From Niabella sp. (lineage in GTDB: Bacteria > Bacteroidota > Bacteroidia > Chitinophagales > Chitinophagaceae), in assembly GCA_027493055.1 (NCBI GenBank), contig JAPUDO010000118.1:54143-118142 (forward strand): 64,000 nt of DNA, given 5' to 3'. Of the stretch, positions 1-7,657 are shown piece by piece (the stretch's first letter is position 1; the number at the start of each line of letters is the position of its first letter). Below the pieces are notes generated by a model. It was not told where the DNA came from. It worked only from the letters and a program-made list of their open reading frames with translations, and did not search any database. Made by a program: the position numbers and the translations under genes.

Positions 1-803
1 ACAGGAGCACGGGTAATATGGAATCTATCTGGGTTTGGCAGTTTGAAGAGTTTACTCCTGGTGGAGGAGGAAGTTTGAATGGCAATCACCAGCCCAGGGG
101 ATGGATGCCTTTTATGGTGCAGTTTACTGATCCGGCTGGGAAATTAGGTTTTTCATTAAATAAAGATACCCTGCTGCGTGGGGTTGCTGTAATGCGTCCT
201 AATCCTTATTTCCTGTATGATTTGTGGTTAAGTGATTGGGATAACGATATCAGGAACTCGAAGTACAATCTAAAAAGAGAATTCTGGTATAATAATCCCG
301 CTTCGGCTTATTTCGGCAAAAAGGTAGAAGCGAGAACAACGCCATTGGACACTATGCAGCGGCTTTACCCTTATGTAAGAAAAGTGGAAGGCAAAGCATG
401 GCAAAGCGATGTTAATAACGGAAGAAGCGGAAAGGACATGATCATATACCGCCTGGCTGAAACTTATTTACTAAGAGCAGAAGCCTATCTGAGAAAGGGC
501 GATAAAGCAAATGCTGCTGCAAGCATTAATGTAGTGCGGGAGCGGGCTCAGGCCAAGCCAGTGCTGCCGGCGGATGTTACTTTAGACTATATCCTGGATG
601 AGCGGGGGCGCGAGTTAATGGCAGAAGAGCCCAGGAAACGTACCTTGTGCAGGATGGGCATGTTAGTAGAAAGGGTGAAGAAATATAATATGAAACCTGA
701 AACCAGGAACAGTGTTGCTGAAAAACATAATTTATACCCTATTCCCCAGGGCGCTATAGATGCCAATTTCTCTGTTAAGCTGGAGCAAAATCCTGGCTAT
801 TAG
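1..803 (+). CDS. SusD/RagB-family glycan-binding lipoprotein, C-terminal part
   Basis: The reading frame is open from base 3, so the gene begins before the window and only about 266 C-terminal residues are seen. These carry the usual SusD C-terminal signature: a TPR-like helix pair (DMIIYRLAETYLLRAEAYL), a helix with ILDERGRELMAEE and the closing YPIP...QNPGY. SusD proteins are outer-membrane surface lipoproteins that cap a SusC TonB-dependent transporter and bind the incoming glycan; the partner susC should lie just upstream. It leads an operon of two sialidase-fold proteins, a nucleoside hydrolase and an acetylesterase, so it probably belongs to a host- or exopolysaccharide-glycan locus. 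The family call is firm; the substrate is not known. Confidence 0.9.
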   Translation, partial: RSTGNMESIWVWQFEEFTPGGGGSLNGNHQPRGWMPFMVQFTDPAGKLGFSLNKDTLLRGVAVMRPNPYFLYDLWLSDWDNDIRNSKYNLKREFWYNNPASAYFGKKVEARTTPLDTMQRLYPYVRKVEGKAWQSDVNNGRSGKDMIIYRLAETYLLRAEAYLRKGDKANAAASINVVRERAQAKPVLPADVTLDYILDERGRELMAEEPRKRTLCRMGMLVERVKKYNMKPETRNSVAEKHNLYPIPQGAIDANFSVKLEQNPGY

Positions 804-839
804 TATAAAATATTGCCTGGCATATTAAAAGTAAAGCAT

Positions 840-2606
840 ATGCAAAAGCTATTCAGACTTGCAGGTAAATGGTTCTGGATTTTTATAGTGAGCGTTTTTT
901 GCACAACATGCTTACATTCACAGAACACTATTGCAGAGTGGAACTTTAATAGTAAGGGATCTCCATTTTTTGACCCAAAGTCTGCTCTGACTGTAATACA
1001 TAACCGTCGGCCGCTTAAGATTGAGGATGGAGCAGTTTTTTTTAATAATTACATCGAAGATAGTGCTGACTATTTGAGCGTAAAGCATGATCCTGTTCTG
1101 ACAGGTTATCACAAAGGTAATAAGGGCTATTCCTCTTACTCAATAGAGCTGGATGTGAAGCCTCTTGTTTTAAATGGTAAAGTATTATTGATTAGCAAGA
1201 GAGATGATAAAGGCAAGGGGATTGAATTGTATATTGATGAGGAAGGGAAGGTTGTTTTTTATATTTCGGGTGACAAAGGTTCGGGAATGCTAAAAAGCAA
1301 AAACGCTATTATAGCAGATAGTATGTGGCATAAAATAGCTGCTGTATGGGTGGGGGAGGAAGATGCCTATAATTTTCAAATAGTTGTAAATGGTGTTGTT
1401 TCCTGGGGTACACGTTTGGTAGGTAATCTTACTCCCACAACTACAGACATGACTTTCGGCGGAGCATATACTATGGTAAACCGGAAATATTTTTATGGGT
1501 GGATGGATAATATAAGATTAAGTAATAAGCGGGTTGATTTATTAAACCTTCCGGGAGTTGTTGACTTAACGCCGGCTTTAGCTACGGGAAAGCATCTTAG
1601 GGAGCAGCCTGGAATTATGAAGTATGAATTTATTACAGACTTACCTCCCACTGCAGAATGCCATGCCGGCACCATAGTGGAGAACAGTAAGGGGGCAATA
1701 CTTGCTGCCTGGTTTGGTGGAACCAGGGAGGGGCATGTAGATGTAAATATATGGTTGTCTCAAATGACGGATGACTCATGGAGCCATCCTGTCAGGATAA
1801 CGGATACTCATGATTTTGATAGCTTGTATTCTTATAAATCAATTTTCAACCCATCATTATTTCAGTATCCTGGTGGAGGACCTTTATTGCTTTTTTTTCT
1901 TACGGGGCCTTTGGGGTCGGGGTATGGAAATATGAAAACAAGCTATGACGGAGGGGTGACCTGGACTAAAGCGAGACGATTACCCAAACCAATTAAAGGT
2001 GGCGACAAGAATAAATGTGTGTTACTTAAAGATGGTACCTTAGTATGCCCTAATAACCTGGGAGCTGTTCCTAAAATGGATTTTACAAGAGACTACGGAC
2101 AAAGCTGGGCGGAGTATGCGGTGGTTCCTGATCCCGAAAATTATGGAGCGATACATCCTACTATCCTTATACATGAAAACCAGGAGCTTCAGATTCTGGC
2201 CCGGACACGTGCAGGAGCTATGGTTACATCATGGTCAAATGATGGCGGGAATACATGGACACCATTAAGTAAAACTTCGTTGCCACAAAATTTTTCAGGT
2301 TTTGATGCTGTAACACTTTCCGATGGGCGGCACCTTTTAGTGTATAATCACGTATCAATGGAAAAAGGACGGTGGGGCGGCCCCCGAACTCCTTTAAATG
2401 TTGCTATATCCAATGATGGCATTAACTGGGAGGCTGCTTTATTACTTGAAGATGAACCTGGAGAATATTCTTATCCGGCAGTATCACAGTCAAAAGACGG
2501 CATGGTACATATTATTTACACTTGGAACCGGGTACGGATGAAGTATGTAAAAGTTGATCCATCAAGACTCATAACAAAACCTATTATTGACGGGATATGG
2601 CCTTAA
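840..2606 (+). CDS. LamG-like domain plus sialidase-fold (BNR/Asp-box) secreted protein
   Basis: 588 residues from the ATG at 840; a TTG 27 bases upstream is in frame but would place extra residues before the signal peptide. Residues 1-27 form a signal peptide ending ...CLHSQ. Residues about 30-225 look like a laminin-G/concanavalin-type sandwich (YSIELDVKPL, WHKIAAVWVG). From about residue 272 a BNR_2 sialidase-like propeller begins with AECHAGTIVENS and AAWFGGT. Asp boxes are visible as SYDGGVTW, TRDYGQSW and SNDGGNTW. The canonical sialidase F/YRIP motif is not seen, so sialic acid as substrate is unproven. It sits 36 bases after susD and has a shorter paralogue next door. Probably a periplasmic or surface glycosidase. 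Confidence 0.8.
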   Translation: MQKLFRLAGKWFWIFIVSVFCTTCLHSQNTIAEWNFNSKGSPFFDPKSALTVIHNRRPLKIEDGAVFFNNYIEDSADYLSVKHDPVLTGYHKGNKGYSSYSIELDVKPLVLNGKVLLISKRDDKGKGIELYIDEEGKVVFYISGDKGSGMLKSKNAIIADSMWHKIAAVWVGEEDAYNFQIVVNGVVSWGTRLVGNLTPTTTDMTFGGAYTMVNRKYFYGWMDNIRLSNKRVDLLNLPGVVDLTPALATGKHLREQPGIMKYEFITDLPPTAECHAGTIVENSKGAILAAWFGGTREGHVDVNIWLSQMTDDSWSHPVRITDTHDFDSLYSYKSIFNPSLFQYPGGGPLLLFFLTGPLGSGYGNMKTSYDGGVTWTKARRLPKPIKGGDKNKCVLLKDGTLVCPNNLGAVPKMDFTRDYGQSWAEYAVVPDPENYGAIHPTILIHENQELQILARTRAGAMVTSWSNDGGNTWTPLSKTSLPQNFSGFDAVTLSDGRHLLVYNHVSMEKGRWGGPRTPLNVAISNDGINWEAALLLEDEPGEYSYPAVSQSKDGMVHIIYTWNRVRMKYVKVDPSRLITKPIIDGIWP

Positions 2607-2668
2607 ATCAAAAAAAAGTTTTTAAAAGAGAGATGGCTTTGAAATTAATTAAATAAATAAGAATTAAC

Positions 2669-3712
2669 ATGAGATTTCTTTTAGTAATGATGTTTAGTTT
2701 ATTATTAAGTTTTGTTTCAGCACAACAGAATGTTGTAAAACTGAACGAATTTACATTTGATAAAGCTCCATTTAAGGAATGCCACGCTTCAACGATAGAG
2801 TACACGCCCGCAGGTCTGGTGGTTGCTTATTTCGGGGGAACTAAAGAGCAGAACCCCGATGTGGAAATATGGGTGCAAAGAAGGATTAATAATCGCTGGA
2901 CAGCACCGGTATCTGTGGCCAACGGGATACAGCATTCCCAAAAACGATATCCATGCTGGAACCCGGTTTTATACCAGGTTCCGGGCGGTGCATTATTACT
3001 CTTTTATAAAGTGGGGCCAAGTCCGCAAACATGGTGGGGCGAGCTGATTACCTCAAAGGATCATGGTAAAACATGGTCGGCGCCGCAGCGCCTTCCGGAA
3101 GATATCCTGGGCCCTGTAAAAAATAAGCCTGTTTTATTAAAGGATGGTACGTTGTTATGCCCGTCAAGCACCGAAGTGACTTCCGGAAATGGGTGGCGTA
3201 TGCATTTTGAGATGACTAAGAATTGGGGCAAAACATGGAGCATAACAGAAAAAATTGATACAGTATCGGCTGTTAATGCCATTCAGCCAAGTGTGCTGTT
3301 TCACAAAGGAGGCCGGCTGCAGCTGCTGGCCAGGAGCAAAGATGACGGTGTAGTAAGCAGCTGGTCCGATGATAACGGTGTATCATGGTCAGAGTTGGAA
3401 AAAGAGGTTTTGCCCAACCCTAATTCCGGGACGGATGCTGTTACGCTAAAGAACGGAACGCAACTGCTGATCTATAATCATGTAGGAAAAACAGGAAATC
3501 AGTGGGGTGGCAAGCGCTCTCCTTTGAATCTTGCCATAAGCAAAGATGGCATAAGCTGGAAGAACGTGGTTACTCTTGAAAGTGAGAACGGGGAGTTTTC
3601 TTATCCTGCAATTATCCAGGGTAAAGATGGCCTGGTATATATCTCTTATACCTGGAACAGGCAGAAAATAAAATTTGTGATTGTTGATCCTGCTAAATTG
3701 GAAAAAATATGA
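2669..3712 (+). CDS. sialidase-fold (BNR) secreted protein, paralogue of the preceding gene
   Basis: 347 residues with a clear signal peptide (residues 1-19, ending SFVSAQ). The mature protein is only the BNR_2 propeller, starting ECHASTIEYTPAG near residue 37, and lines up with the C-terminal half of the upstream gene, including YFGGTKE, the Asp boxes SKDHGKTW and SDDNGVSW, and the closing YTWNR...IVDPAKL. One Asp box has Asn for Asp (TKNWGKTW). No F/YRIP motif is visible. The gene follows its longer paralogue by 62 bases, suggesting a tandem duplication with loss or gain of the LamG domain. It overlaps the next gene by four bases (ATGA), which implies translational coupling. Confidence 0.8.
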   Translation: MRFLLVMMFSLLLSFVSAQQNVVKLNEFTFDKAPFKECHASTIEYTPAGLVVAYFGGTKEQNPDVEIWVQRRINNRWTAPVSVANGIQHSQKRYPCWNPVLYQVPGGALLLFYKVGPSPQTWWGELITSKDHGKTWSAPQRLPEDILGPVKNKPVLLKDGTLLCPSSTEVTSGNGWRMHFEMTKNWGKTWSITEKIDTVSAVNAIQPSVLFHKGGRLQLLARSKDDGVVSSWSDDNGVSWSELEKEVLPNPNSGTDAVTLKNGTQLLIYNHVGKTGNQWGGKRSPLNLAISKDGISWKNVVTLESENGEFSYPAIIQGKDGLVYISYTWNRQKIKFVIVDPAKLEKI

Positions 3713-4695
3713 ATGGGAATAGAATCGCAAAGAATTACCTGGTTTTGCTTTTCTTTATGGGAGGCTTCTTCCTGAAAGGCAATACCCAGGGACCTGTTAA
3801 AGTAATACTGGATACAGACATGGGCCCCGATTATGATGATGTTGGGGCAATAGCTGTTTTACATTCACTGGCAGATAAAGGCGAAGCGGAAATACTCGCT
3901 ACTATGTCATGTAATCATCATTATCTGACCGGTCCTACTATCGAATTGCTGAATACTTATTTTAAGCGGCCACATATTCCTGTTGGTGTCCCCAGGTTGC
4001 TTGCAGTAAGTATGGGAGCTCCGCAAAAATGGCCTCAGCTATTAATGAAGAGCTATCCGCATTGTTACAATTCCAACGATGAATTGCCAGACGCTATCCA
4101 ATTGTACAGGGAGCTTCTTGCTAAAGCTGATGATTCAAGTATTACCGTCATAGCAATTGGCTTTTTAACCAATTTATCAGATTTATTGAGGTCTCCGGCA
4201 GATAAAATAAGTCCAATGACAGGTACAGAGCTGGTTAAAAAGAAAGTAAAAAAACTGGTTTCAATGGCCGGCAGATTTCCGGTGGGTAGAGAATATAATG
4301 TTTATAAAGATGCGTTATCCGCCACTGAGGTTATTAACCGCTGGCCAACTCAAATTTATTTTAGTGGTTGGGAAATAGGCAATGAAATAAGAACCGGGTT
4401 GAAAGTAGCCGGGAATGCTCAATTAAAAAACAGTCCGGTTAAGGATGTTTTTTCCCAGTGTATACCAATGGCACCGATGGATTCTTTGGGGCGGATGAGT
4501 TGGGACCAAACAGCAGTGTTAGCAGGCATAAGAGGCAGCAACCGGTATTTTGATTTGGTTGCAGGCAGGATGGTTATGCTGGAAAACGGGAAAAACGGAT
4601 GGATTAATATGTCGGATGGCAGGCATTTTTATTATGTAATGAAAATGCCTCCGGGAAAGTTAAGTGAAGAAATTGAGCTGTTAATGATGCGGTAA
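3709..4695 (+). CDS. nucleoside hydrolase family protein (IUNH), exported
   Basis: 328 residues. A hydrophobic N-terminus (LVLLFFMGGFFLKGNTQ) looks like a signal peptide, so the enzyme probably works in the periplasm. Residues about 34-44 give the family calcium-binding signature ILDTDMGPDYDDVGA; further family traits are ATMSCNHH and VSMAGRFPVGREYNV. IUNH enzymes hydrolyse the N-glycosidic bond of ribonucleosides, but exported Bacteroidota members inside glycan loci have uncertain substrates. The start overlaps the stop of the BNR gene by four bases and the next gene follows after nine, so it is firmly in the operon. Confidence 0.85.
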   Translation: MNGNRIAKNYLVLLFFMGGFFLKGNTQGPVKVILDTDMGPDYDDVGAIAVLHSLADKGEAEILATMSCNHHYLTGPTIELLNTYFKRPHIPVGVPRLLAVSMGAPQKWPQLLMKSYPHCYNSNDELPDAIQLYRELLAKADDSSITVIAIGFLTNLSDLLRSPADKISPMTGTELVKKKVKKLVSMAGRFPVGREYNVYKDALSATEVINRWPTQIYFSGWEIGNEIRTGLKVAGNAQLKNSPVKDVFSQCIPMAPMDSLGRMSWDQTAVLAGIRGSNRYFDLVAGRMVMLENGKNGWINMSDGRHFYYVMKMPPGKLSEEIELLMMR

Positions 4696-4704
4696 GTCTT
4701 ATTT

Positions 4705-6135
4705 ATGAAAATTCAGATGAAGTATAGTATTCTTTTTTTACTGCTGTTTTGCAATACTGCTTTTTGTGCCGTTCGGCTACCATCACTAATTAATGACAAC
4801 ATGGTGCTGCAACAAAATGCTGCCGTGCGTTTATGGGGAAAGGCCAATCCGAATGCCAGGGTGAAAATTCAAACAGGATGGGATAAAAAACGGTATAGTG
4901 TTTTTGCTGATCACTCCGGCAATTGGGAAGCGTTGGTGCAAACAATAGCCGGCAGCTTTAATGCCTACTATATAAAGATCAGCGATGGCAAAGAAATAAT
5001 TATTAAGAACGTGCTATTAGGTGAAGTGTGGTTATGTGGAGGACAATCAAACATGGAAATGAGCCCGCGTGGCTTTGCCAATCAGCCCTTGTATAATGCT
5101 GCGGAAGAGACCCTGGATGCCGATTATCCTTACATCAGGTTTTTCTCTATACCGAGAACGTTCAGCGTTACACCCCAGGCAGAAAGTAAGGGTAGCTGGA
5201 AAACGGTTACGCCTCAGTCTGTAGAAACGTTCAGTACCGTTGGTTTTAATTTTGGAAAAATAATCGGTAAGACTTTAAAAATGCCGGTTGGATTAATCGG
5301 TTGTTATTGGGGTGGTTCTAAAGTTGAAGCCTGGATGAGTGAGCAGGCGCTTTCTCCGTTTCAGCAGGTAGTTATAAAAGACGAATCCTTAAATTATATG
5401 CGTGCCAATACAGCCCCAACGCTGTTATATAATGGCATGCTGTTTCCCCTTGCCAGGTATGTGATCAAGGGCGCGCTGTTTTACCAGGGTGAGGCCAATG
5501 TGGAAAAACCAGAAGCATACGGGGATCTGTTCCCGGCAATGGTGGCCGACTGGCGAAAGTTATTTGAACATGATTTCCCGTTTTATTATGTACAGCTTGC
5601 TCCCTGGGGTTATACTAATATGGGATGGCGTGCAAACGGAACAGAAGTGGCCAGGTTCCGTGAAGTACAGCAGAAATGCCTTGACAAAATACCGGGTTCG
5701 GCTATTGTTTCAACAGTTGATATAGGTGCTGAAACTACGATCCATCCTCCTGAGAAACGTACAGTGGCAAAAAGACTGGCTTTTCTGGCTTTGTCCGGCA
5801 CCTACGGAATAAAAGCTATAAATGGGCTCGCTCCGAAGTTGGTTAGTTCAAGGGCAGAGGATAAAAAAATGATCATTGCTATGTCAGATCCCGGTTTTGG
5901 CTTGTCTGATTACGGTATGGGGTTAAAAGAATTTGAAATAGCTGGTAGTGATAAAAAATTTTATACCGCCCATGCAGAAATAATCAAAGGGAGCAAAAAT
6001 GGTGAAGTTGCAGTATGGAATGAAAATGTTCCACAACCTGTTGCAGTCAGGTATTGCTTTAAAAACTATGCTTATGGTAATTTGTATAATAGTTACGGTA
6101 TTGCAGCATTGCCATTCCGTACCGATGGCTGGTGA
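4705..6135 (+). CDS. sialate O-acetylesterase-like SGNH esterase, secreted
   Basis: 476 residues with an N-terminal signal peptide (ILFLLLFCNTAFCA). It has the SASA/DUF303 organisation: a small N-terminal sandwich (NDNMVLQQN...LWGKA), then an SGNH hydrolase domain with the nucleophile block GGQSNMEM (Ser near residue 115), GCYWGGSKVEAWM, FYQGEAN and the Asp/His block near residue 345 (DIGAETTIHPPEK). Such enzymes remove O-acetyl groups from sialic acid or from plant polysaccharides. Placed after two sialidase-fold proteins, a sialoglycan or acetylated-glycan role is reasonable, but neither substrate is shown by the sequence. Last gene of the plus-strand operon; its 3' end faces the AraC gene. 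Confidence 0.85.
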   Translation: MKIQMKYSILFLLLFCNTAFCAVRLPSLINDNMVLQQNAAVRLWGKANPNARVKIQTGWDKKRYSVFADHSGNWEALVQTIAGSFNAYYIKISDGKEIIIKNVLLGEVWLCGGQSNMEMSPRGFANQPLYNAAEETLDADYPYIRFFSIPRTFSVTPQAESKGSWKTVTPQSVETFSTVGFNFGKIIGKTLKMPVGLIGCYWGGSKVEAWMSEQALSPFQQVVIKDESLNYMRANTAPTLLYNGMLFPLARYVIKGALFYQGEANVEKPEAYGDLFPAMVADWRKLFEHDFPFYYVQLAPWGYTNMGWRANGTEVARFREVQQKCLDKIPGSAIVSTVDIGAETTIHPPEKRTVAKRLAFLALSGTYGIKAINGLAPKLVSSRAEDKKMIIAMSDPGFGLSDYGMGLKEFEIAGSDKKFYTAHAEIIKGSKNGEVAVWNENVPQPVAVRYCFKNYAYGNLYNSYGIAALPFRTDGW

Positions 6136-6250
6136 TTGAATACTTTTATGGCTTACCCTGGCTGTGCGAGACGTCCTCACCTTGCACTTTGTACTTATCC
6201 TTAACAGTCAATTATTTCTTTATCTGTAGCAATTATATATAAATAGTAGC

Positions 6251-7132
6251 TTATGCTGCATATTGCTTTTTATATTCCCGTTTGTATTCTAAAGGCGTCA
6301 TCAGCATAATTCTTTTAAAATGTCTGTAAAAGTTGGAAACATTGTTAAACCCGCACTCAGCACAAATATAGGATAGGGAGAACTTGTCGTCTATGATCAT
6401 TCTACATGCATTACTGATGCGCACCTCTGTTAAAAAATCAAAGTACGTTTTTTGTGTAAGCCCTTTAAAGTACCGACAAAAAGAAGTGACACTGAAATTA
6501 CACAAAGCCGCCACTTCTTCCAGCTTAATTTCCTTATTATAGTTGGAAAGTGTATAAGCAATGATTGTATTTAGCCTGTCGGTTTCAGATTCATCGGCCT
6601 TATAATAAGCGTATGCCTTGGCTATAGAAGTTATTTCTTCCGATTCACTGATTACCTGCAATATGTTGAGCAACGTTATTATTTTTTCAAATTTGCTACA
6701 ATCTATGATCGATCTCATTAAGGACTTTACCTTTTCTGCTGTACTGCCATTTATAAGAAGGCCTTTTTTGGCGAGCTCAAATAACCTGGGTATAAGATAG
6801 GCCTCTGGCAAATGAAAGAATCCTTTTCCCAGGCAGGATGGTGTGAACTGTATTACGATGGCCTCTATCTGGAAAACTTTATCCGGTAAGGGTTCTTTTA
6901 TTTCCTTTTCACGCCAGGCATGAGGAAGGTGCTCACCCAGCAATATTACCTCGCCGGCATTAATGTGGGAAACATTATCTCCAATGATACGAATACCCTC
7001 ACCACGTATTATATAGTGCAGCTCTAATTCGGGATGATAATGCAGCAATTTCCCAAAGGCATTGATCTGATCATATCTTACAGAAAAAGAATTCTGAACA
7101 GGCACAGGCACCCTGTGAAAATGAGGCTTCAT
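6251..7132 (-). CDS. AraC-family transcriptional regulator with cupin sensor domain
   Basis: 293 residues. Residues about 10-100 form a cupin-type sensor (KLLHYHPELELHYIIRGEG, NAGEVILLGEHLPHAW); residues about 190-290 hold the two helix-turn-helix AraC domain with the signature ICAECGFNNVSNFYRHFKR and MTPLEYKREYK. The cupin type is typical of regulators that answer to sugars. It is transcribed toward the glycan operon and meets it tail-to-tail, so it is a plausible but unproven regulator of that locus. The upstream side (7133 on) is a long AT-rich intergenic stretch shared with the divergent cytochrome gene. Confidence 0.9.
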   Translation of the reverse strand: MKPHFHRVPVPVQNSFSVRYDQINAFGKLLHYHPELELHYIIRGEGIRIIGDNVSHINAGEVILLGEHLPHAWREKEIKEPLPDKVFQIEAIVIQFTPSCLGKGFFHLPEAYLIPRLFELAKKGLLINGSTAEKVKSLMRSIIDCSKFEKIITLLNILQVISESEEITSIAKAYAYYKADESETDRLNTIIAYTLSNYNKEIKLEEVAALCNFSVTSFCRYFKGLTQKTYFDFLTEVRISNACRMIIDDKFSLSYICAECGFNNVSNFYRHFKRIMLMTPLEYKREYKKQYAA

Positions 7133-7430
7133 TGATTATTTTTTAAAAAATTTATATGTACGATTTTGGTACGGTAGTTAGAGTGTAAACATACATTTAA
7201 ATTTAGATATTTTTTTCTGAAAATCAATGGTTGTGCTTGTTTTGTGGAAAATAAAATATACAGGAATGTAGCATGAATGACTTATGACAATTATTATTAT
7301 TGTGGTAATATAGTATAATAAATGATAATAAATTGCGATATTCCTGGTATAGATTTTAGAGAAGAACGAATGTGCCAACTGCCAACAGTCCATAGTTGAT
7401 GTTTTTAATTACGGATTGCTGAATAATGGT

Positions 7431-7530
7431 TACTTGTAGTACATCGTACATTATGCCGGATACTGCTTTCTGGTTCACTGTTCGACCTTCTTCGATTCGG
7501 GCTAACGGTCCTCTGTCTTCCTGAATGGTA
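7431..7530 (+). repeat. composite intergenic repeat, partial copy
   Basis: Contains the words TACATCGTACATTATGCCGG and CTTTCTGGTT, which match the core of the larger copies at 10.8, 10.9 and 16.1 kb, followed by a word resembling CCTCTGTCTTCCTGA. Same orientation as the 10.8 and 16 kb copies. Confidence 0.6.
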
Positions 7531-7642
7531 AGGAAGTTCGAAAGTTTTAGAAAGAAGAAACGCTTATGCTTTCTGCTTTTAACATCAGTCAATATGTGTT
7601 ATATTGCACGAATATTATGCTGATATAAAGCAATCATATAAC

Positions 7643-7650
7643 TACATTTG
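7643..7650 (+). promoter_or_regulatory. Bacteroidota -7 box for the cytochrome gene
   Basis: TACATTTG fits TAnnTTTG exactly and ends seven bases before the ATG at 7658. The transcript would start at or within a few bases of that ATG. This argues against the upstream TTG start and suggests a leaderless or near-leaderless message. No clear TTTG -33 box is seen at the right distance. Confidence 0.45.
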
Positions 7651-7657
7651 CAGGCTA

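Larger units (their letters stand above)
7133..7657. other. intergenic region between divergent araC-like and cytochrome genes
   Basis: About 525 bases without a credible gene. The first 250 bases are AT-rich and of low complexity. Bases 7431-7530 hold a short copy of the dispersed intergenic repeat (listed separately). Bases 7604-7657 form an in-frame TTG-led extension of the cytochrome frame that is judged non-coding, because a -7 promoter box lies inside it. Confidence 0.6.

Noticed and set aside
7604-7657. TTG start for the cytochrome gene
   Set aside because: A -7 promoter box lies inside the extension, and the ATG at 7658 gives a normal membrane anchor.
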